DNA from: Ampullimonas aquatilis
GTDB lineage: Bacteria; Pseudomonadota; Gammaproteobacteria; Burkholderiales; Burkholderiaceae_D
Direction of reading: 5' to 3'
NCBI RefSeq assembly: GCF_049675895.1
Contig: NZ_CP183834.1
Coordinates: 1,178,001 to 1,242,000 of the forward strand
Length of the DNA: 64,000 nt
Shown here: one piece after another, positions 42,783 to 52,211 of the stretch
Layout: every line of letters begins with the position of its first letter
How positions within the stretch are numbered: position 1 is the stretch's first letter
The notes under the pieces: model-generated
What the model was told of the DNA's origin: nothing
What the model saw: the letters and a program-made list of their open reading frames with translations, nothing else
Database searches by the model: none
Program-made: the position numbers and the translations under genes

Positions 42783-44798
42783 TTAACCGACATGGGTCAG
42801 TGCTTTCAACGAGTCGGCCACGCCTCTGGTGTGGTCGGCAGTGTCGGATGATTTATGGCTGATTTCAGATAACGATGAAAAAATACCGGAGAGGTTGGAT
42901 ACTTTGCCGGCCTGACTCTCGATATCCTCGGCAACCGCACTGATATCACTGGCCAGTTTGATAATGTCCGTACCAATATTGTCAGCACTGGTACGAGATT
43001 TTTCGGCCAGTTTGCGAACTTCATCGGCGACCACAGAAAAGCCCCGGCCACTTTCACCGGCACGGGCCGCTTCAATGGCTGCATTCAAGGCCAGCAAGTT
43101 GGTTTGATCGGCAATCTGTTGAATCACTTCCACCACGCTCTTGATTCGACCACTTGATTCAGCCAGGCCACGAGCGCTTCTTGCCACATCAGCCGCCTGG
43201 TCGGCCAATGAACCCACTGTTCGACCGGCATTTTCCACCACCTGCTTTTGTTCACCCACATTGCCAGAAAGATCCGCAACGGAGGCATACAACTCTTCTG
43301 CATAATTTTCAACCTGGCGTGCGGTCACTTCCTGGTGTTCTCTTGCTTTCTTGAGTTCCTGACCCAATTCGTTGAGGCCAGCGACCACCGAGCCAAAGTT
43401 TTGGCCAAACTGGTTTTGATCATACTGACTGTCAAAATTACCATCACGGTAATCACCCATCTGCCGCAAAATGGCGCGCGAAAGGCCACCGAGTGCTGAT
43501 ATCTGGCGACGTAAGAAGAACGCCTTGAAGTCACCGTAATGAACGGGAAAGTTGTTGATATAAGTATCATGAAACTGTTCATTGCCAGCTGTCTTGAAAA
43601 AAAACACGGCGGTCAGCGTCTGATTCAGATTCAGACCCAGAATTTCCCCAAATGAGGAGAAGCCAACCACTGGGGTATCACCAAAGATTGAGCCCATCCT
43701 GGCGAGATCGTTACCGTTATAAAGGCGACGCAAGATGCAGTCATTCAAGATACCGGCGACCGGTTTGCCGGGTTTACCTTGCAGGAATTTTTGATAATCG
43801 GCCTGGGTATGTGTCGCCAGGTTGGTACGTTTGACCAGGATGAGTTCTTCACCTGGTGCGATATCACAATAGAAATGAACAATACCGTTATTCAAATCTA
43901 TTTTTGCAATCGAGCGAACATAGAATTCCTTGCCGATCTTGATGGCAAACGAACAATCAGCCAGCTTGCTTTCTATCTGGTCAGGACGGCAGGACAAGGA
44001 CTGACAGAGCGCATCAATAATCGGTACAACCCGACCCTGGCGATCCAATATCGACATGACGGTACGTTTTTCCAGCGAGGCACCCAACACCTGAAAGCTG
44101 GTTGACAGCGGTTCAAAGTTTTGCGTTTTGAAAATGCCAAAATGTGTTTTTGGTGCGGTCTTCATAAAGGCAATCAGCGCATGACCCTGAATTTTTTTCT
44201 TGCCATCATGCAGCCAGGTATTTTGAAAGTCCAGTTTGCCACCGGCAGAACCACCGACAAACAGGCAAGGAAACTTGCCGGACTCGTAGAGTGCTTCCAT
44301 GAAGAAAGACTCAGAAGCCGAGAGTCCATCAAAAAGAATATAGGCCAGCGTCGTGTGGTGATCCAGTGTCATATTGACGCGCACATTTTCAATGGAAGCC
44401 TTGATTTTGTTGATGCGGTCCTGGTGACTGATGGACACTTTTCCTTGCTTGATATCTTCACATTCCAGTGGAACCGAAACTAGTTCGCCTTCGCTGATGA
44501 TCGATGCATTAAAGCACTGCAGAACAATATTGTCCCATTGCTGGCCAGTGCTGCAGTAAAGCTCACTATTTGAATTACACAATTCTCCGGCGCTGGAGGC
44601 CAGCATGATGGGTAATCCTGGAAACTGTTTTTGCAAGGTATGCGCGACTGAATCAATATCCAGGTAGGGCGAGACAAAGCCCATGACAAAACTTGGCATA
44701 AAACTCAAATCAGCCAGTTTTTGTGCAAGCTCACCCTGTCGTGAGCGGATGGTTTGGACATGTGTATCCGTTTTTTTAACCTTGCTTAACCAATCCAT
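42783..44798 (-). CDS. Soluble FIST-domain methyl-accepting chemotaxis protein
   Basis: A 671-residue chemoreceptor-like protein from the ATG at 44798, which follows GAGGAG by seven bases; an upstream in-frame ATG lacks a site. No signal peptide or transmembrane helix is present, so the receptor is cytoplasmic. Residues ~40-260 match the FIST N-domain (PGLPIMLASSAGELC). Residues ~270-440 match FIST_C (FGDTPVVGFSSFGEILGL). The C-terminal part is an MCP signalling domain with the hairpin tip QIADQTNLLALNAAIEAARA followed by SVVADEVRKLAEKS. FIST domains are proposed to sense small ligands, perhaps amino acids. There is no cheA or cheW nearby. The signalling domain is short, ending soon after the second helix, so few methylation heptads remain. 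Confidence 0.9.
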   Translation of the reverse strand: MDWLSKVKKTDTHVQTIRSRQGELAQKLADLSFMPSFVMGFVSPYLDIDSVAHTLQKQFPGLPIMLASSAGELCNSNSELYCSTGQQWDNIVLQCFNASIISEGELVSVPLECEDIKQGKVSISHQDRINKIKASIENVRVNMTLDHHTTLAYILFDGLSASESFFMEALYESGKFPCLFVGGSAGGKLDFQNTWLHDGKKKIQGHALIAFMKTAPKTHFGIFKTQNFEPLSTSFQVLGASLEKRTVMSILDRQGRVVPIIDALCQSLSCRPDQIESKLADCSFAIKIGKEFYVRSIAKIDLNNGIVHFYCDIAPGEELILVKRTNLATHTQADYQKFLQGKPGKPVAGILNDCILRRLYNGNDLARMGSIFGDTPVVGFSSFGEILGLNLNQTLTAVFFFKTAGNEQFHDTYINNFPVHYGDFKAFFLRRQISALGGLSRAILRQMGDYRDGNFDSQYDQNQFGQNFGSVVAGLNELGQELKKAREHQEVTARQVENYAEELYASVADLSGNVGEQKQVVENAGRTVGSLADQAADVARSARGLAESSGRIKSVVEVIQQIADQTNLLALNAAIEAARAGESGRGFSVVADEVRKLAEKSRTSADNIGTDIIKLASDISAVAEDIESQAGKVSNLSGIFSSLSEISHKSSDTADHTRGVADSLKALTHVG

Positions 44799-45117
44799 TT
44801 GGTACTCCTCGTATTTATTTTGTACTGTCATATAACGGTCATCTAGCGCTACTCTTTAGTAGATGGGCATAGATGAGATTCAATCATTTTTTATATTTAA
44901 TAGCTTTTATTTATTCGAATTGAGTGTATTTAGTGGGGCTATTTAATAGATCGACCATGCTATGTTACTGATGGTGTGTCTTGTTGATGCTTTGAAAAGA
45001 AGGGTAAATCAGCCTTTGATTTAACTCAGGTTGCTGTCAGGCAAGAGGCGTAAACTAAACAAATAACTAAATAAACTGACAATTTGCCCTGTCTTGAGAT
45101 GGATTGAGGAGAACTCC
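44799..45117. other. Divergent intergenic region between chemoreceptor and deacetylase genes
   Basis: A 319-bp AT-rich region with no ORF. AAATCA-GCCTT-TGATTT (45006-45022) is a perfect 6-bp inverted repeat ~95 bp ahead of the deacetylase gene and could be an operator. No other clear element. Confidence 0.45.
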
Positions 45118-46044
45118 ATGCTGGCCGCCTATATCACGCATCCGGATTGCTACAAACATGAGATGGGTGAAGACCACCCAGAATCGCCAGAACGCTTGGC
45201 AGCTATTAATGATCAATTATTAGGACATGGTCTGTTGGATTTGATGCAAAGCTACGATGCACCGCTAGCCAATGAGGAGCAACTGGCTCGTGCGCACAGC
45301 AGTCTGCATGTCCATGAAATAGCGGCCATGTCGCCCAAAGAAGGTTATGTCAGCGTTGATCCGGATACGCGGATGAATCCATTTACCTATCAGGCTGCTT
45401 TACGGTCAGCTGGCGCAGTTGTATTGGCGACCGATTTGGTTGTGACAGGAAAGTCCTCTGCCGCTTTTTGTAGTATTCGCCCCCCAGGACATCATGCAGA
45501 AAAGACAAAAGCAATGGGATTTTGTTTTTTTAATAATATTGCCGTAGGCATTCGTCATGCTTTGGATTTTTATGGGCTTCAACGAGTTGCATTGATTGAT
45601 TTTGATGTCCATCACGGTAATGGGAGTGAAGATATTTTTGCTGACGATGATCGGGTGCTGATGTGTTCAATATTTGAAAACGATCTTTACCCCTTCTCCG
45701 GAACGCAGGCAAAAGGCAGTAATATGATCAACGTTGGTTTGCCACCGTACTCACGTGGTGACAAGATGCGGGAAGCAGTTGAACAGTTTTGGTTGCCAGC
45801 GTTGGATGAGTTCAAGCCAGAACTGATTTATATATCGGCAGGGTTTGATGCACATCGGGAAGATGAGATGGGCCGTATGGGTTTGGTTGAATCTGATTAT
45901 GAATGGGTGACCCAGCAGTTGATGAAAATTGCCAATCGTCATGCTAAAGGGCGTGTTATTTCCAGTCTGGAAGGTGGATATGCATTGAGCTCTCTGGCAC
46001 GTAGTGTCACTGCCCATGTCAAAGTATTGATTGGTGCAGATTGA
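45118..46044 (+). CDS. Histone deacetylase family / acetoin-utilisation-type lysine deacetylase
   Basis: A 308-residue zinc hydrolase from the ATG at 45118, which follows GAGGAGA. All catalytic features are present: IRPPGHHAEKTKAMGFCFFN (active-site His pair), LIDFDVHHGNGSEDIF (zinc Asp and His), SAGFDAHREDEMGRMG (third zinc ligand), and LEGGYAL (Gly-Gly-Tyr). It resembles class II-like bacterial deacetylases and AcuC, which removes acetyl groups from acetyl-CoA synthetase. The next gene, 42 bp downstream, encodes an ACD-GNAT protein acetyltransferase. The two probably form a writer/eraser pair for lysine acetylation. It differs clearly from the HDAC-fold protein at 8994-9935. Confidence 0.93.
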   Translation: MLAAYITHPDCYKHEMGEDHPESPERLAAINDQLLGHGLLDLMQSYDAPLANEEQLARAHSSLHVHEIAAMSPKEGYVSVDPDTRMNPFTYQAALRSAGAVVLATDLVVTGKSSAAFCSIRPPGHHAEKTKAMGFCFFNNIAVGIRHALDFYGLQRVALIDFDVHHGNGSEDIFADDDRVLMCSIFENDLYPFSGTQAKGSNMINVGLPPYSRGDKMREAVEQFWLPALDEFKPELIYISAGFDAHREDEMGRMGLVESDYEWVTQQLMKIANRHAKGRVISSLEGGYALSSLARSVTAHVKVLIGAD

Positions 46045-46086
46045 TATGTTGTAACTTGAACTTTAAATAAAAGAGCCAGCAGCACC

Positions 46087-48753
46087 ATGAATTCACATTA
46101 CCTGACAGCTTTGTTCAATCCGGCATCCATCGTGGTATTTCCTGGCGGCAACGTCAATAATGATGAGCCGACCGAGTTAGGCCAGATCGTACTGAATCGC
46201 TTGCACGAAGGTGGCTATGCCGGACAAATAACTGTATTGAATATTCATACCAGTGGTACTTTGGCTGATCTGACCAATGCGCGGGCGGATCTGGCACTGA
46301 TTGCAACTCGGCCTGAAGAAGTGGTTGCTTCATTGGAAATTGCCGGTCGAATTCGTTGTCGAGCTGCCATTATCATTTCGACTGGCCTGGATGCGACGGT
46401 GGCTGGTTCACTCGATCACATTGCTCGTCAATATGATATTCAATTACTTGGACCAAACTGCCTGGGATTACAAAGGCCCGGCGTCAAATTGAACGCCGGC
46501 TTGACGGGTGACTTGGCCAAGCCCGGAGAAATCGGTCTGATCACGCAATCGGGTGCCTTGGCTTCGGCCATTTTGGATTGGGCTGTGGAAAATACAGTTG
46601 GCTTTTCGACTGTCATATCATTGGGCAAGCACTCCTCGTTGGATATTGCGGACATGCTCAATTATCTGGCCTCGGACCAGATGACACAGAGTATTGTGGT
46701 GCATATGGAAGGCATCAAGAATGCTCGCCGTTTTGTGAGCGCCTTGCGAGCTGCCGCCAGCGCCAAGCCGGTGATTGTGCTCAAATCAGGTCGCAAGCAG
46801 GAAAGCATGATTGCAGCACTCACTCATTCCGGCGCTATTATTGGTAATGATGAGGTATTTGAATCGGTTTTGCGAAGAGCTGGTGCAGTACGGGTAAGTT
46901 CGGTGACTCAGCTCTTTTCTGCTGCCCAATGTTTGGCCGCACGTTATCGGCCTGTTAAGGGGCATCTGGCGATTATCACCAATGGGGGTGGTCCCGGTGT
47001 TTTGGCGGCTGACCGGGCCAATGATCTCAATCTCAAATTAGGTAAATTAGGCTCAGCCGCTATTGCTGAATTAAAAGATACCTTGCCAGTTCATGCATTG
47101 CTCAATGATGTATTGGATATCACCGAAGAAGCGACACCAGAACAATTTAGTGCGGTAGTTTCTGCCGCCATGAATGAGAGCGAAGTAGATGGCGTTTTAG
47201 TCATCTGTTCGCCCAAGATTGGTGTTGATCCTACTGCCGTTGCTCAATCTATTATTGCTTTGGGTGGTCGTACGGCCAAACCGTTGATTAGTTGCTGGAT
47301 GGGTGAACGACGGGTCGAGGCAGCACGGGACGCCCTGAGTGCGGCCAATATTCCCACATTTCGCATGCCTGAAGGTGCCGTTGACGCCTTTAATAATATT
47401 GCCTCGTACTATCAGAACCAGCAGTTATTGCAGCAGACGCCGCCACCGTTATCCGAACTGGCTCAACCCGATCTCGAAGGTGCCCGGATGTTGATTGATG
47501 TGGTATTGGCAGAGCGCAGAAATACCCTGACAGAGATGGAGTCCAAGGCTTTGCTGTCGGCCTTCCATATTCCGGTGACCAAGACCATGCGTGCCAGTGA
47601 TGTGAATGAGGCCGTCCTGATTGCCAGTCAGCTTGGCTATCCTGTTGCGCTCAAGATTGATTCTCCTGATATTTCACATAAGTCCGATGTGCATGGTGTG
47701 GCCTTGAATATTGCCACTGCGGCAGGGGTTCGCGATACCTATAACGAGATGATGCAAACCGTGCGCAAGCTGCGCCCTGATGCTCGCCTGAATGGCATCA
47801 CGATTCAAAACATGTCAGGCAAGGCACGGGGCAGGGAGCTGTATATTGGTGTGAAGACCGATGAGCCGTTTGGCCCGGTGATCACATTTGGTATTGGTGG
47901 CACCATGGTCGAATTGATCAATGATCGGGCCATGGAATTGCCACCTTTGAATCAGTTTCTGGCGCGTCGTCTGATAGAGCGCTCGCGTGCGGCCAATATG
48001 CTGGGTGATTGGCATGGTGCTCCCGCAGTGGACATCGAGGCCCTGGAGCAGATTTTATTGCGTGTCTCCGAGATGGTTTGCGAGTTACCACAGCTGCGTG
48101 AGATGGATATCAATCCAGTCGTGGTGGATGAGCAGGGCGCCTTGGTGGTGGATGCACGCATTGTGGTTGGTCATGCAGATAGTGACCAGCAAGATTATGC
48201 GCATCTGGCCATCCTGCCTTATCCAAGCAAACTCAGTAAAGAATGGGCTTTGCAGGGTGGGGGAATTGTCACCATGCGACCTGTTCATCCGGATGATGCC
48301 GAGATGCTGCAACAGTTTGTGCGCAATATGTCACCGGAGAGTCGTTACTACCGCTTTGCCTCGGTGATGAATGAGATGTCACCCTCCATGTTGTCACGCT
48401 ATACCCTGATTGACTATGACCGTGAGATGGCCTTGATTGCCACTTTCAAGAGTCCTGAGGAAACCAGCAGTGATGTCCAACGCATGGTCGGTATTTCCCG
48501 CTACATCATCAATACCGACAACAAGACTTGTGAGTTTTCACTGGCGGTTGCCGATGATTTTCGTGGTCATGGCTTGGGAACACGCCTGATGCGGGCAATC
48601 ATGGAGCTGGCGTCACAAAAAGGACTGTCACGCATCGAAGGTTATGTACTGAGTGAAAACAGCAATATGCTCAAACTGATGCGCTCGATTGGTTTTACAG
48701 TCAATACCGATCCGGATGATCCCGGCTTCAAGATTGTCACCAAGGTCCTTTGA
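46087..48753 (+). CDS. ADP-forming acyl-CoA synthetase-like / GNAT protein acetyltransferase (Pat-type)
   Basis: An 888-residue multidomain protein. An N-terminal CoA-binding domain (~5-130) has LLGPNCLGLQ. A succinyl-CoA-synthetase-like region (~140-450) has GEIGLITQSGALASAILDWA and ALTHSGAIIGND. An ATP-grasp-like domain (~470-700) has GYPVALKIDSPDISHKSDV and VTFGIGGTMVEL. A C-terminal GNAT domain (~730-885) has FRGHGLGTRLMRAIME. This is the layout of Pat/PatZ, which acetylates acetyl-CoA synthetase and other lysines and senses acetyl-CoA through the N-terminal part. Length matches the family (~880). It is paired with the upstream lysine deacetylase. Whether the synthetase part still works as an enzyme cannot be told from sequence by eye. 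Confidence 0.92.
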   Translation: MNSHYLTALFNPASIVVFPGGNVNNDEPTELGQIVLNRLHEGGYAGQITVLNIHTSGTLADLTNARADLALIATRPEEVVASLEIAGRIRCRAAIIISTGLDATVAGSLDHIARQYDIQLLGPNCLGLQRPGVKLNAGLTGDLAKPGEIGLITQSGALASAILDWAVENTVGFSTVISLGKHSSLDIADMLNYLASDQMTQSIVVHMEGIKNARRFVSALRAAASAKPVIVLKSGRKQESMIAALTHSGAIIGNDEVFESVLRRAGAVRVSSVTQLFSAAQCLAARYRPVKGHLAIITNGGGPGVLAADRANDLNLKLGKLGSAAIAELKDTLPVHALLNDVLDITEEATPEQFSAVVSAAMNESEVDGVLVICSPKIGVDPTAVAQSIIALGGRTAKPLISCWMGERRVEAARDALSAANIPTFRMPEGAVDAFNNIASYYQNQQLLQQTPPPLSELAQPDLEGARMLIDVVLAERRNTLTEMESKALLSAFHIPVTKTMRASDVNEAVLIASQLGYPVALKIDSPDISHKSDVHGVALNIATAAGVRDTYNEMMQTVRKLRPDARLNGITIQNMSGKARGRELYIGVKTDEPFGPVITFGIGGTMVELINDRAMELPPLNQFLARRLIERSRAANMLGDWHGAPAVDIEALEQILLRVSEMVCELPQLREMDINPVVVDEQGALVVDARIVVGHADSDQQDYAHLAILPYPSKLSKEWALQGGGIVTMRPVHPDDAEMLQQFVRNMSPESRYYRFASVMNEMSPSMLSRYTLIDYDREMALIATFKSPEETSSDVQRMVGISRYIINTDNKTCEFSLAVADDFRGHGLGTRLMRAIMELASQKGLSRIEGYVLSENSNMLKLMRSIGFTVNTDPDDPGFKIVTKVL

Positions 48754-48917
48754 CGCCTGATGCTTTAGCCCATAATGATACTTTGAAAGTGCCATTTGCA
48801 GAGGCAATCAATACGCACCTGAGCAATGACTGGCAGGCCAATGAATCTGGGCATCTTCATCAAACCCTGATATTGATTGGCCTGCAGCGCCGCGCAAATG
48901 AATATCTATTTGTGTAT

Positions 48918-49688
48918 TTATTCAATATCCAGCGTAGCGATCACCGGTGCATGATCGGATGGCTGAGGATTCTTGCGCGGTAGTCGATCAATCGTGCAGG
49001 CACTACACACATCGCGTAATGATGGTGAGAGCAGGATGTGATCAATGCGTACGCCCTTGTTTTTCTGAAAACCAAGCTGACGATAATCCCACCAGCTAAA
49101 GGTTTTTTCTGGTTGTTCAAACAGACGAAACGCATCATGCAAACCCAGTTCAATCAGGCGTTGCATCGCTGCGCGTTCTTTATCCGAAACCAAGACTTGC
49201 CCTACCCAAGCTGCCGGATCATGCACATCACGATCTTCTGGGGCAATGTTGTAATCACCGAGTAATGCCAGCTTGGGGTGTCTGCCTAGTTCATCTTTGA
49301 CCATCGCTTCCAATGCGGTCAGCCAGCCAAGCTTGTAGATATATTTATCCGAATCCAGTGCCTGTCCATTGGGAATATAGGCACAGATCAGTCGCACGCC
49401 ATTCACTGTGGCCGCAATCACCCGCTGTTGATCATCTTCATGATTGCAGATATTTTTGACGACATCCGTAGCCGCAGTGCGTGACAGAATGGCCACGCCG
49501 TTATAGGTTTTTTGCCCGGTGAAGACACTTTGATAACCCACTTCAGCCAGGGCTGCGGCAGGAAACTTATCATCGGTCAGCTTGGTTTCCTGCAAGCACA
49601 AAGCATCCACTGGATTGGCTTCCAGCCAGTTGATGACCTGCGGCAAGCGGACATTGAGAGAGTTGACGTTCCAGGTGGCTATTTTCAT
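48918..49688 (-). CDS. xth: Exodeoxyribonuclease III
   Basis: A 256-residue AP endonuclease / 3'-5' exonuclease of the base-excision repair pathway. Catalytic motifs are all present: WNVNSLNVRLP, LQETKLTDDKFP (metal Glu), GDYNIAPEDRDVHDP (Asp and Asn), FRIDHILLS-type region written here as VRIDHILLSPSL, and SDHAPVIATL (Asp-His). Length equals the family norm. It is convergent with the Pat-type gene, with 164 bp between. A 77-codon plus-strand frame overlapping its 3' end looks spurious. Confidence 0.95.
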   Translation of the reverse strand: MKIATWNVNSLNVRLPQVINWLEANPVDALCLQETKLTDDKFPAAALAEVGYQSVFTGQKTYNGVAILSRTAATDVVKNICNHEDDQQRVIAATVNGVRLICAYIPNGQALDSDKYIYKLGWLTALEAMVKDELGRHPKLALLGDYNIAPEDRDVHDPAAWVGQVLVSDKERAAMQRLIELGLHDAFRLFEQPEKTFSWWDYRQLGFQKNKGVRIDHILLSPSLRDVCSACTIDRLPRKNPQPSDHAPVIATLDIE

Positions 49689-49904
49689 ATCGGTCTAATT
49701 AAGTACCCACGCTGATGCCAACTAAAACGTTGACTTGACGAGCAGGTGAGCTGTAAAGGAAGGCTGATGACAGTCTATTATAAAAACGCTTATGCCCTAA
49801 GTATATGACGATGATGAATGATGATCGGAAAGTATGGTGCTCATGACCATTTTCAAAACAGATCAATCAAGGTTAGTCCAGGTGCTGAAAATAAGACCGG
49901 GTTG

Positions 49905-50909
49905 TTAGATTGGCTCTTGACGCAGATGGTTTTGTATTCTTGCTGCCTGCCGAATTTCTTGAGGTGTATGCCCAAAATTATTTAAGAAACTACGCCGCAT
50001 TCGTTCAATGCTACCAAATCCGACATCTTGAGCAATTTTTTGCAGTGATTCACCCTCATCCTCAACTCTTGGTTTGGCTGTTTCCAACCTTAACAGTTCG
50101 ATGGCCTTACCGGGCGTATTACCCGTTGTATTGAAGAAGATGCGGCTGAATTGACGTGGACTCAGGCAAGCGATTTCGGCCAGACGATCAATAGACAAAG
50201 GTTCATTCAAATGTTTTTTGATATAGTAAAGAACGTCTTTGATCCTTCTTGATTCAGGCTCCATCTCGAGCATGGCTGAATACTGGGATTGCCCACCGGG
50301 TCGTCGATGGTATACAACAAGGTCTCTTGCCACATTTTTGGCTACCTGAAAATCGAAGTCGTCTTCAATCAAGACAAGTGCAAGGTCAATGCCTGCTGTC
50401 ATGCCTGCCGAAGTCCAAATATTGCCATCCCTGGTATGGATTCTATTGGCATCGACTCGAATTGACGGATACTGCGTTTGCAGCATTTTTGCGTAGCGCC
50501 AATGCGTTGTTACCCATCGCTTATCAAGTAGGCCTGCCGCTGCTAATAAAAAAGTGCCCGTGCAAACGCTCGCTATTCGTTTTGTTCGACAAGCGGCTTT
50601 AGCCAAGATTGTGATGGTGGAGTGGTTAATTTCATGCAAGTGAGCAGTAGGGCCACCTACCGCAATGATGGTTTCTCCTTCTTCAACATCGACAAAGGCC
50701 TCGGTCGCGATAGACATGCCGGCGCGGTCCGTGACAAGACCTCCTTCGGCGGATACAACGCGAATGATGTATTGAGCATCAAACAATTCGTTGGCCAGGT
50801 TAAATGCCGAGGCCGGGCCACTCAGATCAAGCAATTCGTAGTGCGGAAATACCAGAAAAGTGATTTTTCGTTTCACATCATCCCCAATGCTTTGTAGGTG
50901 ATTCAGCAT
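49905..50909 (-). CDS. GlxA-family transcriptional regulator (DJ-1/PfpI + AraC HTH)
   Basis: A 334-residue regulator. The N-terminal DJ-1/PfpI-like domain (~12-190) has FPHYELLDLSGPASAFNLA and the nucleophile-elbow segment ASVCTGTFLLAAAGLLDKR. The C-terminal AraC double helix-turn-helix (~225-325) has SIDRLAEIACLSPRQFSRIF and VGFGSIERMRRSFLNNFGHT. GlxA-type regulators control amine or amino-acid catabolic genes such as those for carnitine, choline, arginine or isonitriles. A DJ-1-type enzyme gene lies 149 bp upstream on the same strand and is a candidate target. The start could also be the GTG at codon 12, ahead of KRKITFLVFP, which has GGGGA before it. Confidence 0.9.
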   Translation of the reverse strand: MLNHLQSIGDDVKRKITFLVFPHYELLDLSGPASAFNLANELFDAQYIIRVVSAEGGLVTDRAGMSIATEAFVDVEEGETIIAVGGPTAHLHEINHSTITILAKAACRTKRIASVCTGTFLLAAAGLLDKRWVTTHWRYAKMLQTQYPSIRVDANRIHTRDGNIWTSAGMTAGIDLALVLIEDDFDFQVAKNVARDLVVYHRRPGGQSQYSAMLEMEPESRRIKDVLYYIKKHLNEPLSIDRLAEIACLSPRQFSRIFFNTTGNTPGKAIELLRLETAKPRVEDEGESLQKIAQDVGFGSIERMRRSFLNNFGHTPQEIRQAARIQNHLRQEPI

Positions 50910-50987
50910 GATCAGACGACTTTAACAGAGGACGGGACGAGAGAGCAGCTGTCAGTGGTTTTGTGGTAGCGATAGATAATATATGAA

Positions 50988-51018
50988 TTAGCCACATGGA
51001 TTTGTTCCATGCGGCTAA
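50988..51018 (-). terminator. Hairpin between the two DJ-1-type genes
   Basis: TTAGCCACATGGA (50988-51000) and TCCATGCGGCTAA (51006-51018) pair over 13 bp with one mismatch and a 5-nt loop. It lies 40 bp past the stop of the upstream minus-strand gene and probably separates it from the glxA-like gene. Confidence 0.5.
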
Positions 51019-51058
51019 ACAGGTCAAAATCTGAATATGTCGATTTTGACTAAATCAA

Positions 51059-51817
51059 TCAGCCCTGTCTGGCTTCAAAGGCAGGGATCGCACCAAGGCT
51101 GTATTGATGCATGACATCGGAAAGAATATTCACAAACTGGTTAGTGATTTTTTCACCGACGATCTTTGATGTTCCTATGCCCAGAGGCGGGTGGGGGTTG
51201 TATTCAATAATCAAATTAACCAGTTGGGCGGCATCGCTGCCAAAGGCAGCGTCAGCGACCATCAGTGCGCATTCAAAGCTGCCAATACTTGGGATGGCAG
51301 TATAAAGATTGCCATCTACAGCCACGCCTTGTTCAGCAGGTACGACTTCGGTCACGCCTAATTTTTTCAAGAGTGGCAGTGCATTCAGGCTGGTCGTCAC
51401 TCGCTTTCCATTTAACAGGCCGGCTGCTCCAAGAAGTAATACGCCATTGCACACGCCAATGATATATCGGGCTTTTTTACCTTGTGCAGCGACAAAGTCA
51501 ATGACTTCAGGATCATTCTGGGTTTCGGGAGCCAGCATGGGAACGGCCAGCACATCCAAAACTTCTGGGCATTCTGCAAAGGTGGTGGTGGGTTTGGTCC
51601 ACCAGGAAGGAAAGCCTTCAACGAGATCGTTGTTTTTCCAGAGTAAATGAATTTCAGTACCTGGCAAAAATCCAAATACGGCTTGTACACCAACCATATC
51701 CATGGGAAGAAAGCCGGGGCCAATCACTATGCCGACGCGAAATGGTTGGGTTCCTGGTGGATTCATGGCTGCGTGAAGCCGTTGATAGGAAGCAGTCCTG
51801 ATTGGTGCATGTGGCAT
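51059..51817 (-). CDS. DJ-1/PfpI family protein (isonitrile-hydratase-like)
   Basis: A 252-residue enzyme-like protein from the ATG at 51817, which has GAGGAGA eight bases upstream. The DJ-1/PfpI fold shows as VGIVIGPGFLPMDMVGVQAVFGF, DVLAVPMLAPE and the nucleophile elbow GVCNGVLLLGAAGLLNGKRVTT, with the reactive Cys. The nearest characterised relative by pattern is isonitrile hydratase, but other functions such as glyoxalase III or amidase-like are possible. No AraC domain is present. The neighbouring GlxA-type regulator shares the same fold, so the two may be an enzyme/sensor pair. Confidence 0.82.
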   Translation of the reverse strand: MPHAPIRTASYQRLHAAMNPPGTQPFRVGIVIGPGFLPMDMVGVQAVFGFLPGTEIHLLWKNNDLVEGFPSWWTKPTTTFAECPEVLDVLAVPMLAPETQNDPEVIDFVAAQGKKARYIIGVCNGVLLLGAAGLLNGKRVTTSLNALPLLKKLGVTEVVPAEQGVAVDGNLYTAIPSIGSFECALMVADAAFGSDAAQLVNLIIEYNPHPPLGIGTSKIVGEKITNQFVNILSDVMHQYSLGAIPAFEARQG

Positions 51818-52211
51818 TTGTCTCTCCTCAGTCATCTGTTATTGGAGCAGTCAGTTTGCCAAATTTATTCAATCTTTAAAGGACATAAAAGCTGCAAATA
51901 CAGTCATCCCTGAGATTGCATGGCGAGATGAGTCCAGATTTTTGGGGTATTGTGGATACGCCTGATTTCTGATGTTGGCTGTGTGAATAAACTTCATGTA
52001 GCTGTTGCCCCAGCTATTGATGTAAAGATTAATGGGCATTCATGGAGGCTTTAATCAGCTAATTTACAGGAAATACCAACGAAGTTGTTGCGCAAGTTGA
52101 GAGGCTTGATGAAACACCTCAACTGGTTAATTACAGAAGATGTTGGTTATAGAAGATGAGTGAAGATTGCTACGACGATAATCAATGATCAGTCGTTAGT
52201 CATATGACTCA
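51818..52211. other. Intergenic region with no clear feature
   Basis: 394 bp between two minus-strand genes. I see no ORF, hairpin or promoter I would defend; the 5' part must hold the promoter of the DJ-1-type gene. Confidence 0.5.

Noticed and set aside
48750..48983. Short plus-strand frame between the Pat-type gene and xth
   Set aside because: It overlaps the 3' end of xth, has no ribosome site and no protein-like pattern.
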